In this document: in pieces, positions 1 to 5,750 of the stretch | How positions within the stretch are numbered: position 1 is the first letter of the stretch | How the letters are laid out: the number at the start of each line of letters is the position of its first letter | NCBI GenBank assembly: GCA_022820435.1 | Contig: JAJEFL010000203.1 | Location: 1 to 5,750, forward strand | Reading direction: 5' to 3' | Origin: Bin80 sp022820435 | Lineage (GTDB): Bacteria; Bacteroidota; Rhodothermia; Rhodothermales; Bin80 | Length of the DNA: 5,750 bases | The notes under the pieces: model-generated | What the model was told of the DNA's origin: nothing | Seen by the model: only the letters and a program-made list of their open reading frames with translations | Databases searched by the model: none | Made by a program: the position numbers and the translations under genes

Positions 1-115
1 TAAATTCATCTGAATACACAAGCCGGTACAGTACACTGGCTATAACGGTCAACTGCCATCCACATTGATGCGCATCAAAACGACCCCAATCAATGCATCC
101 ATGTGGAAGAAGTCA

Positions 116-313
116 ATGGCATCGCTGATTGTCCAGATACGTGTTTTGCAGCGTCGATGGGTAAAAGTGGAAGTTATCCGCACCCCAATGGACGAGGATG
201 AAAAGGAAGACCGTATCCATGAACTTCATGCTGTGATCGCTCATGTGTACGATCTCAGTGATTCGAAAATTATTCATATCTTCGGTACTTGCCGTGAAAA
301 ATTGGAATTTTGA
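116..313 (+). CDS. Possible small protein of unknown function (65 aa)
   Basis: An open frame closes with TGA at 311-313. Several starts are possible. I chose ATG 116 because it has a GGAAG at 105-109 six bases upstream, whereas TTG 65 and ATG 68 have no purine-rich element. The product is short, mixed-charge and soluble-looking, with a basic segment (VLQRRWVKVEV) followed by an acidic turn (DEDEKED) and a His-rich stretch (HELHAVIAHVYD). There is no signal peptide, membrane segment or motif that I recognise. It lies in the same direction as the operon, about 50 bases before the XRE-ImmA gene. It could be a genuine small first gene, the degraded tail of an older gene (the frame is open upstream only back to a TGA at 11-13), or a chance ORF. 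I give it low confidence and no function. Confidence 0.3.
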   Translation: MASLIVQIRVLQRRWVKVEVIRTPMDEDEKEDRIHELHAVIAHVYDLSDSKIIHIFGTCREKLEF

Positions 314-351
314 ATCAAGACTCGCCGGTGTATTACGTCACGACCAATCAT

Positions 352-357
352 GGAAGG
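352..357 (+). promoter_or_regulatory. Ribosome binding site deciding the XRE-ImmA start
   Basis: GGAAGG lies seven bases before ATG 365. The earlier in-frame ATG at 350 overlaps this element and has no purine-rich sequence of its own. ATG 359 is only one base after it. ATG 365 is therefore the best supported start. Confidence 0.55.
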
Positions 358-364
358 CATGAGG

Positions 365-1513
365 ATGACCTCTCCACGCATGAAAGTAAGGCCTGAACTT
401 CTGCAATGGGCCTGCAGACGCAGGCAGGCAGATCCAGCAGAACTGCGCAAACGATTCCCAAAGTACGACGATTGGGAAAGCGGTGCGAAGAACCCGACAT
501 ATAAGCAGTTAGAAGATTTTGCCCGGTTCATGCATATTCCTGTTGGGCTTCTTTTTTTCTCGGAACCACTAGATGAGCCAATCCCCGTTCATGACTTACG
601 CACAATGAGTGACCAGAAAGTTTTGCAGCCTAGTGACAACCTTCTGGATACTATCTATATGTGTCAACAGCGTCAGGACTGGTACCAAACCTTTGCTGTG
701 TTGGAAGGTGAAGAACCGCTTCCTTTTGTGGGATCCGCCACGGTGCAGAGTGATATCAAGACGACGGCAAGGGAGATTCGGGCTACATTAAGTTTTGATA
801 TAGAAGAGCGTCAGGAGCTGCCAAACTGGGCCCAGGCATTACGCTATTTTACAAACCAAGCGGATGATTTGGGTATACTTGTCATGATTAGTGGTGTCGT
901 TCGGAATAATCCTCATCGAAAACTTGATCCCGAAGAGTTTCGGGGTTTTGCTTTAGCGGATAAACTTGCCCCTCTAATATTCATCAATGGAGCAGACACC
1001 AGGGCTGCACAAATTTTCACACTCGCTCACGAGTTAGCGCACATATGGTTGGGAGAATCCAGTTTGTCGAACGTGACTCCCGATTCATTTTCGCCTCATA
1101 GGATTGAGCGTTGGTGTAACCAGGTGGCAGCTGAAGTTCTTGTTCCGATAACATCACTTCACGAGAGTTTTCAGAAAGATGCCAGTTTGGCTGACGAACT
1201 GCGACGGTTGGCCAGGTATTACAAAACCAGTACACTTGTCCTGCTTCGGCGGCTTTTTGAAATGAAAGCCTTACAGCGCAGTACATTTGCAGAGCAGTAT
1301 CAATACCAATTGAGTCAACTAAAACCGCGCAGTATAAGGGGAGGGGGAAGCTTTCATGCAACGCTCAAGCCCCGGGTCGGCCAGCGATTCGGTACCGCAC
1401 TCGTTGAGAGTGCGTTTTCCGGGGAGACAGCGTTTACGGATGCCCTCTATTATCTGGGGATCAAAAAGATCTCCACATTGGAGGCATTCGCAGAAAGCCT
1501 CCAGGAGGCTTGA
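365..1513 (+). CDS. XRE-family HTH / ImmA-IrrE zinc metallopeptidase
   Basis: This is a 382-residue cytoplasmic protein combining an N-terminal XRE-type helix-turn-helix (about residues 9-63) with a COG2856 metallopeptidase domain (about 160-290). The HTH part carries the signature DDWESGAKNPTYKQLEDFA and ends in PVGLLFF, as in this family. The zinc site is H222-E-L-A-H226, and E257 in NQVAAEVLVP is the likely third ligand. Upstream blocks LLDTIYMCQQRQDWY and DPEEFRGFALAD are also family hallmarks. The C-terminal block with RVGQRF and YYLGIKKISTLEAF matches long family members, so the protein looks intact. ImmA proteins cleave repressors and related proteins act as DNA-binding regulators. I infer that this one regulates the operon or controls the PIN protein encoded three bases downstream. 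Autoregulation through the HTH is plausible, but I found no convincing operator. The domain call is firm; the substrate is unknown. Confidence 0.93.
   Translation: MTSPRMKVRPELLQWACRRRQADPAELRKRFPKYDDWESGAKNPTYKQLEDFARFMHIPVGLLFFSEPLDEPIPVHDLRTMSDQKVLQPSDNLLDTIYMCQQRQDWYQTFAVLEGEEPLPFVGSATVQSDIKTTAREIRATLSFDIEERQELPNWAQALRYFTNQADDLGILVMISGVVRNNPHRKLDPEEFRGFALADKLAPLIFINGADTRAAQIFTLAHELAHIWLGESSLSNVTPDSFSPHRIERWCNQVAAEVLVPITSLHESFQKDASLADELRRLARYYKTSTLVLLRRLFEMKALQRSTFAEQYQYQLSQLKPRSIRGGGSFHATLKPRVGQRFGTALVESAFSGETAFTDALYYLGIKKISTLEAFAESLQEA
1503..1508 (+). promoter_or_regulatory. Strong ribosome binding site of the PIN gene
   Basis: A perfect AGGAGG is embedded in the last codons of the XRE-ImmA gene, eight bases before ATG 1517. 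It indicates efficient, coupled translation of the PIN protein within one transcript. Confidence 0.85.
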
Positions 1514-1516
1514 AAC

Positions 1517-2008
1517 ATGTATCTTCTGGATACCAGTGTCTTCATCAATGCGTACTGGTTTCATTATGGCTTTGATTTTCATCTCGACTTCTGGGAATGG
1601 CTGCTCCATGCTGACAGAGAAGGGCGAGTCTTTAGTATTGATAGGGTATTTGAAGAAATCCTTCGTAAAGAAGATCAACTTAACGGATGGGCATATACCC
1701 ATAAAAATGAGTTCTTTCTTGGCCCTCCTTCCGACCTAAATTCTCAACTGGAGGTCATCTTAGACTACCTGAGGAGTGAAAACTATAGAGATATTAGCAT
1801 TGATGAAATTTCGGATTCAGCGGACGTTTATCTGATCGCTTATGCCTTGTCCAGCGGGTTCAAAGTTGTGACTCACGAAGTTCAAAAATCACGAAAGGGA
1901 AAGATGAAAATCCCCAGTGTATGCGAGAGTCTAAACGTTGATTGTATCACTCCCTTTGAGATGCTGCGCCGAGAAAGAGCCCGATTTGTATGGCAGCCGT
2001 CAGAATGA
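1517..2008 (+). CDS. DUF4411 family PIN-fold putative ribonuclease
   Basis: This is a 163-residue single-domain protein, the usual size for the family. PIN-type acidic positions are visible: D5 in YLLDTSVFI, E46/E47 in DRVFEEIL, and D103 in SADVYLIAYAL. Next comes VVTHE with T119 and E121, at the place where classical PIN domains have a Thr/Ser-x-Asp. The GFDFHLDFWEWL block near the N-terminus and the KIPSVCESLNVDCITPFEMLR ending are typical of DUF4411. PIN proteins are Mg-dependent RNases and are often the toxins of toxin-antitoxin modules. DUF4411 genes commonly sit directly after an XRE-ImmA gene, as here. No VapB-type antitoxin gene is visible, so the XRE-ImmA protein is the natural candidate for partner or controller. 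The start is set by AGGAGG at 1503-1508. The stop overlaps the helicase start. RNase activity is inferred from the fold; no target is known. Confidence 0.9.
   Translation: MYLLDTSVFINAYWFHYGFDFHLDFWEWLLHADREGRVFSIDRVFEEILRKEDQLNGWAYTHKNEFFLGPPSDLNSQLEVILDYLRSENYRDISIDEISDSADVYLIAYALSSGFKVVTHEVQKSRKGKMKIPSVCESLNVDCITPFEMLRRERARFVWQPSE
2005..2008 (+). other. ATGA stop/start overlap between PIN and helicase genes
   Basis: The ATG of the helicase (2005-2007) and the TGA of the PIN gene (2006-2008) share bases. This arrangement is typical of termination-reinitiation coupling. No good ribosome binding site precedes ATG 2005, which fits translation depending on the upstream gene. Confidence 0.7.
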
Positions 2009-5000
2009 ACCGAGAACCCGTCTTCGTGGATAACCGGAATGGAAATACGCTTGCCGGAGCGTTAGTCAATACCCTCAAGGAACATGATTCAGGGCAGGAG
2101 TATCCAGGCCTGCCAATAGAGGAATTACGTATCGCAACCGCCTTCTTCAGTCCTGCGGGCTTCTTTCATATTGCGGATCATCTAGACGGGATCTCTGATG
2201 TGCGTCTATTGCTTGGAGCGGATCCCAGTGCCCTGCCGGTTCCGGACCATAAGCGACTGGACGAATCTCCAGACAGGCGTAACCAGCGGCGTATCACATC
2301 CGCATGGAAGACGCAATTGGATGTTCTTGAACGAGAGCGGGATCAATTGCCCTTCACTCCAGTGAGCCGTAAAGCACTCAAAGCACTCACCGGTGCACTC
2401 CGAAGAGGGAATATGCAGGTTCGACGATATGTCAAGACATTTCTGCACGCAAAGGCTTATATCCATTCCTCAAAGTTAGACGGAGGCATTATTGCCGGCT
2501 CGTCAAATCTCACAAAGGCAGGCCTGACACAAAACCTTGAATTGAATCTGGGCTGCTTTGACCCGGTGATCCTTTATCAGGCCAAAGAATGGTTTGACGA
2601 TCTCTGGGAAGATGCGGAGCCTTACGATTTGGCGGAGATTTATGAAGTGGTCTTCGAACCCCGGCCTCCATGGATGATCTTTCTTCGTGTACTCTGGCAG
2701 CTTTATGGCAACGAGATTGAGGAAGAAATCCAGGAGGATAAAAACCTGCCGCTAACCACCTTTCAGAAACATGGTGTAGTGCGTGCACTGCGGCTCATGC
2801 AGGAACGGGGAGGGGTGATTGTGGCCGATGAAGTGGGGCTCGGTAAAACGTTTATTGCGGGAGAAATCCTGCAACTCTACAGTGACCGTCGCCAACGCGC
2901 ATTACTGATCTGCCCGGCCGCACTTCGGGATAGTACATGGAAGCAATTTATGACTGATTATCAACTGTCTCACGGCATTGAGTGTATGTCCTTCGAACAG
3001 TTGGCAGGTGATCGGCAATTACGAGACCGGAATCGCCCAAAGGCCAGCCAGGTACATCTTCAACGTGATCTGGACGAATATCAACTGGTTATCGTAGACG
3101 AGGCCCACAATTATCGGAACCCGAATACACCAACCAGAGCGGCCGCACTTCGTACGCTTCTGTTTGGAAAAAAGCGAGACCTGCTTTTACTCACAGCAAC
3201 GCCAGTTAACAACTCGCTGTGGGACTTGTATCATCTGATTAACTTTTTTGTCCGTCAGGATGCCCACCTGGCGGATCGGGGGATTCTGTCAATCCGTCAG
3301 CGTTTTATGGAGGCGATGCGAACGGATCCGACCAATCTCAGTCCGGATCTGCTGTATCCAATCATCGACGCAACGACGGTCAAGCGGACACGTCAGTTTG
3401 TCAAAAAGCACTACTCCAGTGATACGATCAAGGGGCCAGATGGCGTTCCTCGCTCCATTGTATTTCCTAAACCGCAGGCAATCACGGTCCGCTATGAACT
3501 GGAAGATCAACTCCCGGGATTTTTTGACCAACTAGAGGAAGCACTGGATTCCGATAGGGCCCAAAGCATTACGTTCGCACGGTATATGCCGGATGCCTAT
3601 CGGAAAGAAAACATGGATCCGCAAGAGACGGGCCGTGCGCGTGCAATGACGGGATTGCTGCGTTCCGGATTACTGAAACGGTTTGAATCTTCCTGCTTCG
3701 CTTTCAGGAAGACGGTTCAGAAAATGGTTGATGAACATGATAAATTTCTGGAAGCTCTGGACAAAGGATCTGTCGTTACGACCGTCTTCCTGCAGGAAAT
3801 TTCCGGCACCGATGATGACATCTTTGAAGAATTACTAGAGCAGACCTCTGAGCAGTCTGATGCCGGCGACTATGATGTTGAGCGGCTAAAAAATGCCGTG
3901 GTGCATGACCGTGACCTTTTTCGGCAACTTGCAGAATCCGCAGGTTCTATTACCAGAGAAAACGATACGAAGCTCAGAGCATTGTCGGATGTGCTCTGCG
4001 ATATTGCAACTCAGGCAGAGCATGAAGCCTCCGATGCCGTTGACGAAGCACAGAAGCGGAAGGTGTTGATCTTCTCCTTCTTTGCCGATACGGTCGGGTG
4101 GATTTACGATTTTCTCAAACAGGAAATTGATCACCGCCCCGAACTTTCTCGCTATCAGAAACGGCTTGCCGCGGTGAGCGGGTCCCAGAAGTACGGAGGA
4201 GTCACCAAGGATGAGGCCGTACATGGATTTGCACCTGTATCCATGCGGGCAGGTTCTGGTTCAGATACGGATAAATATCAAATACTGGTGACCACAGACA
4301 TTCTGGCCGAGGGGGTGAATCTGCAGCAGTGCCGTCATATCATCAATTATGATGTGCCATGGAATCCCATGCGTCTGGTGCAGCGACACGGTCGTATTGA
4401 CCGAATCAACAGCCCCCATAAACGTGTATTCCTTCGAACGATCTTTCCCGCAGATCGGCTTGATCAGCTCTTGAATCTGGAACAGCGAATTCTGGGAAAA
4501 CTGGCTTTGGCCGCCGCCAGTGTGGGTGTCGTTGCTCCGCTGGAAGAAGGTGCACATGGCGATCAGGTTTTTACCGAAACGCGTCGGGAAATTGAACTTC
4601 TCCTCAAACAAGATGCATCTTTATTTGAGCGCGGTTCAACCGTGGCTGCCGCCCAGACGGGGGAAGAGTACCGGCAGACGCTGCGCAGGGCATATAAGGA
4701 TTTGGGGGGAGAAATTGCGAAACTGCCGTGGAAGATTGGATCAGGTATGCGGAAAGGCAAACAGCGTGGGCTGTTTTTCTGTGCTGTCGTTGGGCACGAG
4801 ACAAAACATGAACGCACCTACCTGCGCTTCATTCCGGCGAACTCCGACTGGCAGCCTGCCGGGGGGCAGGATGCGGTTATTCACGAACTGGGGACATGCC
4901 TGCGCATGATTGAATGTGAAGAAGACACACCAATCTGGCAGCCGGAAGGTTTTCACGAGCGCGTGTATGACTTCTGGGACATGGCGCAATCCAATATTCT

Positions 5001-5367
5001 GAATCACTGGATGCTGGAGACAGATCCGGCAAACCTGCAGCCAAAAGTGGAGCGAATTAATCGTGAGGTGGCCGCGTTCATTCGTGATCATCCTCCACAG
5101 GAAGAATCCCCCGGGAATGTTAAGGATGCACTGGATATTCTGGAATCCCCCTGGCCGCGTCGGGAGCAGATATCTCTTCGCAAACTCTTAAAAGAAGGGC
5201 AAGAGCAACCTGATGCACAGGAACTGACCTGTCGTCTTGTAGAATATATCCTGGGTACAGGCCTGAAACCAAGCCAAATACCTCTCCCCCTGCCGCTCAT
5301 TGAAAAAGAGGATATTCAACTTCTTTGCTGGATGGCCATTGAATGCGGGGATCTCGAACAAGTGTGA
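2005..5367 (+). CDS. PLD-like nuclease domain fused to SNF2/RapA-type helicase
   Basis: This is a 1120-residue cytoplasmic protein, numbered from ATG 2005; an alternative in-frame ATG at 1990 would add five residues. Residues ~1-210 form a phospholipase-D-like domain with one half-site: H148-A-K150-A-Y, then GSSNLT at 165-170 and GLTQNLELNL. A superfamily 2 helicase follows: FQKHGVVRAL as the Q-like region, Walker A DEVGLGKT (275-282), DEAH box (365-368), TATP (397-400), motif IV KVLIFSFFADT (from 686), motif V TTDILAEGVNL (763-773), and motif VI QRHGRIDR (793-800). All key residues are intact. A charged region of about 250 residues separates the two RecA lobes. The last ~300 residues are a family-specific tail that I cannot assign. 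The family should couple ATP hydrolysis to translocation on or remodelling of duplex DNA, with PLD providing nuclease activity or DNA binding. Similar domains occur in anti-phage clusters; DISARM, for example, encodes a helicase and a PLD protein separately. The gene ends in tandem stops TGATGA. Confidence 0.9.
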   Translation: MNREPVFVDNRNGNTLAGALVNTLKEHDSGQEYPGLPIEELRIATAFFSPAGFFHIADHLDGISDVRLLLGADPSALPVPDHKRLDESPDRRNQRRITSAWKTQLDVLERERDQLPFTPVSRKALKALTGALRRGNMQVRRYVKTFLHAKAYIHSSKLDGGIIAGSSNLTKAGLTQNLELNLGCFDPVILYQAKEWFDDLWEDAEPYDLAEIYEVVFEPRPPWMIFLRVLWQLYGNEIEEEIQEDKNLPLTTFQKHGVVRALRLMQERGGVIVADEVGLGKTFIAGEILQLYSDRRQRALLICPAALRDSTWKQFMTDYQLSHGIECMSFEQLAGDRQLRDRNRPKASQVHLQRDLDEYQLVIVDEAHNYRNPNTPTRAAALRTLLFGKKRDLLLLTATPVNNSLWDLYHLINFFVRQDAHLADRGILSIRQRFMEAMRTDPTNLSPDLLYPIIDATTVKRTRQFVKKHYSSDTIKGPDGVPRSIVFPKPQAITVRYELEDQLPGFFDQLEEALDSDRAQSITFARYMPDAYRKENMDPQETGRARAMTGLLRSGLLKRFESSCFAFRKTVQKMVDEHDKFLEALDKGSVVTTVFLQEISGTDDDIFEELLEQTSEQSDAGDYDVERLKNAVVHDRDLFRQLAESAGSITRENDTKLRALSDVLCDIATQAEHEASDAVDEAQKRKVLIFSFFADTVGWIYDFLKQEIDHRPELSRYQKRLAAVSGSQKYGGVTKDEAVHGFAPVSMRAGSGSDTDKYQILVTTDILAEGVNLQQCRHIINYDVPWNPMRLVQRHGRIDRINSPHKRVFLRTIFPADRLDQLLNLEQRILGKLALAAASVGVVAPLEEGAHGDQVFTETRREIELLLKQDASLFERGSTVAAAQTGEEYRQTLRRAYKDLGGEIAKLPWKIGSGMRKGKQRGLFFCAVVGHETKHERTYLRFIPANSDWQPAGGQDAVIHELGTCLRMIECEEDTPIWQPEGFHERVYDFWDMAQSNILNHWMLETDPANLQPKVERINREVAAFIRDHPPQEESPGNVKDALDILESPWPRREQISLRKLLKEGQEQPDAQELTCRLVEYILGTGLKPSQIPLPLPLIEKEDIQLLCWMAIECGDLEQV

Positions 5368-5476
5368 TGAATTTGTGTCTCCCAGTCTGGTCAAGACCTG
5401 ACACAGAAGGGAATTGCTATGAAGATCGTCATACCCCGTTTCGATCATTGATTGGCGGGGAGAAAGGAATCATGCA
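5368..5476 (+). other. Intercistronic region with possible leader ORF and hairpin
   Basis: This short stretch follows the helicase stop. It holds a 10-codon ORF at 5419-5451 (ATG to TGA) with AAGGGA at 5407-5412 six bases upstream. It also holds an inverted repeat, CCCCG (5434-5438) with CGGGG (5456-5460), extendable by two U-G pairs on the loop side. The left arm lies inside the mini-ORF and the right arm ends just before the ribosome binding site of the next ORF. There is no U-run, so it is not an intrinsic terminator. A leader-peptide or translational control role is only a suggestion. Confidence 0.25.
5465..5469 (+). promoter_or_regulatory. Ribosome binding site of the interrupted fourth ORF
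   Basis: AGGAA, within GAGAAAGGAAT, lies seven bases before ATG 5477. The nearer ATG at 5472 is followed by an immediate stop (ATG CAA TGA) and is too close to the site, so 5477 is the credible start. Confidence 0.5.
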
Positions 5477-5584
5477 ATGAGAACTTGGCAGGTAAACGTA
5501 GATATGATTGCCGTAATCATCAGATCATCTTCTGGGGCTCGGGTAGATTTCGTGCATTGGATCATACCATATGAGATTGGGAAT
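5477..5584 (+). pseudogene. 5' fragment of a fourth ORF interrupted by a group II intron
   Basis: ATG 5477 opens a frame with a good ribosome binding site, in the same direction as the operon. It encodes 36 residues (starting MRTWQVNVDM, ending WIIPYEIGN) up to base 5584. The predicted 3' boundary of the minus-strand intron falls exactly after this codon. Reading on, the frame hits a TAG at 5591-5593 inside the intron, so as it stands only a 38-residue product is possible. The residues alternate beta-like hydrophobic stretches with charged positions, like the start of a globular protein, but I cannot assign a family. If the reading is right, the rest of the gene lies beyond the intron, off the right edge. 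Because the intron is antisense to this gene, splicing could not restore its mRNA. The alternative is a chance ORF in intergenic DNA. Confidence 0.45.
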
Positions 5585-5623
5585 GTCGAGTAGCCGGGGG
5601 GATTTTCACCCCCCGGCTCTCAC
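5585..5623 (-). ncRNA. Group II intron domain VI with branch-point A and 3' splice site
   Basis: On the minus strand, GUGAG pairs with the CUC-G-AC end, with one bulged G. AGCCGGGGGG pairs with CCCCCCGGCU (plus positions 5609-5618 and 5592-5601) around a seven-base loop. This leaves a single unpaired A at plus position 5591, seven bases from the intron end, the expected place for the lariat branch point. The 3' splice site is predicted between 5585 and 5584. Confidence 0.85.
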
Positions 5624-5624
5624 A

Positions 5625-5658
5625 GAACCGTACGTGAAACTCTCGCTTCATACGGCTC
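5625..5658 (-). ncRNA. Group II intron domain V (catalytic hairpin)
   Basis: The minus-strand RNA is exactly 34 nt, the standard length. A 9-bp lower stem runs from GAGCCGUAU to GUACGGUUC. A two-base AC bulge on the 3' side and a 5-bp upper stem GAAGC/GUUUC follow, capped by a GAGA (GNRA) tetraloop. The catalytic AGC triad occupies the second to fourth positions. Every diagnostic element of domain V is present, so the ribozyme core here looks intact. Confidence 0.92.
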
Positions 5659-5681
5659 GTTTGAAAAGAAAAGTTCCAGAC

Positions 5682-5726
5682 GCACCTCCCCCATTCTGCA
5701 AAAAATTCGGAATTTTTACAGGGCGC
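5682..5726 (-). other. Intron hairpin upstream of domain V (domain IV or III remnant)
   Basis: On the minus strand, GCGCC (5722-5726) can pair with GGUGC (5682-5686). Inside this, an A/U-rich hairpin at 5696-5721 forms about eleven pairs (CUGUAAAAAUU with AAUUUUUUGCAG, one extra U) around a CCG loop. It lies 23 bases before domain V. It is probably the 3' arm of domain IV, or domain III if this intron has no ORF in domain IV. Confidence 0.45.
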
Positions 5727-5750
5727 TTACCACCAGGGGAATTTATACAC

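Larger units (their letters stand above)
5585..5750 (-). mobile_element. Group II intron, 3' part (continues beyond the right edge)
   Basis: Read on the minus strand, this stretch contains a canonical domain V and a domain VI with a bulged A, ending CTACTCGAC at 5585. The final AC fits the AY rule for group II 3' ends. Group II introns are self-splicing ribozymes that retrohome with an intron-encoded reverse transcriptase/maturase, normally encoded in domain IV just upstream of domain V. That ORF should lie past position 5750. A minus-strand frame ending in TAA at 5727-5729, about 70 bases before domain V, could be its last codons, but eight codons are too few to tell. No reverse transcriptase motif lies within the window. 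Insertion is antisense to the operon. The intron class cannot be fixed from this portion. The 3' exon on the minus strand starts at 5584. Confidence 0.88.

Noticed and set aside
41..46. TATAAC as a -10 promoter box
   Set aside because: No TTGACA-like element lies at the right distance and there is no proper extended -10; a single hexamer is not enough.
289..315. TTGCCG with TTGAAT as a promoter for the operon
   Set aside because: The spacer is only 15 bases and both boxes are weak matches.
310..318. TTGAATCAA palindrome as an XRE operator
   Set aside because: A nine-base palindrome without a second copy is expected by chance, and no repeat of it was seen near the start.
350..364. Upstream ATG 350 as start of the XRE-ImmA gene
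   Set aside because: It has no ribosome binding site and overlaps the GGAAGG that serves ATG 365; family members start close to the MKVRPELL segment.
5385..5402. GTC-T-GGT/ACC-T-GAC hairpin as a terminator of the helicase gene
   Set aside because: It has a mismatch, is short, and no T-run follows it.
5188..5448. Minus-strand 86-codon ORF and the other reverse frames inside the three genes
   Set aside because: They overlap well-supported coding sequence and have no recognisable motifs; they are frame shadows.
5592..5618. Perfect 10-bp GC-rich hairpin as a plus-strand rho-independent terminator
   Set aside because: No T-run follows on either strand, and the hairpin is fully explained as domain VI of the minus-strand intron.
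5681..5685. GTGCG on the minus strand as an intron 5' end
   Set aside because: It lies only about 25 bases before domain V, leaving no room for domains I-IV, and it is part of a local stem.
1..5750. CRISPR repeats, tRNA or rRNA genes, IS ends or attachment-site duplications
   Set aside because: None could be found by reading; the only mobile element with structural support is the group II intron.

Overview
The window carries a compact bacterial operon that looks like an accessory, probably defence-type, gene cassette. It is followed by the 3' end of a group II intron lying antisense to it. The base composition is roughly balanced. Starts are bacterial, with AGGAGG-type ribosome binding sites. 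Nothing in the sequence fixes the phylum, so I do not name an organism.

Layout, left to right: (1) Positions 1-364 hold no recognisable gene apart from a possible 65-residue ORF (116-313). (2) 365-1513 (+) encodes a full-length XRE-type DNA-binding protein fused to an ImmA/IrrE (COG2856) zinc metallopeptidase with HELAH. (3) 1517-2008 (+), three bases after that stop and behind a perfect AGGAGG, encodes a PIN-fold putative ribonuclease of the DUF4411 family. (4) 2005-5367 (+), overlapping the PIN gene by ATGA, encodes a ~1120-residue protein with an N-terminal phospholipase-D-like half-site and a complete SNF2/RapA-like helicase core. (5) 5368-5476 is a short intercistronic region with a possible 10-codon leader ORF and hairpin. 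(6) 5477-5584 is the well-initiated 5' end of a fourth ORF. (7) At 5585 that ORF is broken by a minus-strand group II intron. Its domain V (5625-5658) and domain VI with a bulged branch-point A (position 5591) can be folded by eye. The rest of the intron runs off the right edge.

How the genes may work together: XRE-ImmA next to DUF4411 is a recurring toxin-antitoxin-like pairing. Here it is tightly coupled, probably translationally, to a PLD-helicase of a kind seen in anti-phage gene clusters. My inference is that the helicase/PLD protein senses or processes foreign DNA, the PIN protein is an RNase effector, and the XRE-peptidase is a regulator that could release the effector. The sequence supports the architecture; the mechanism is not shown. 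The intron insertion may have inactivated a fourth component, because an intron in antisense orientation cannot be spliced out of the host gene's mRNA.
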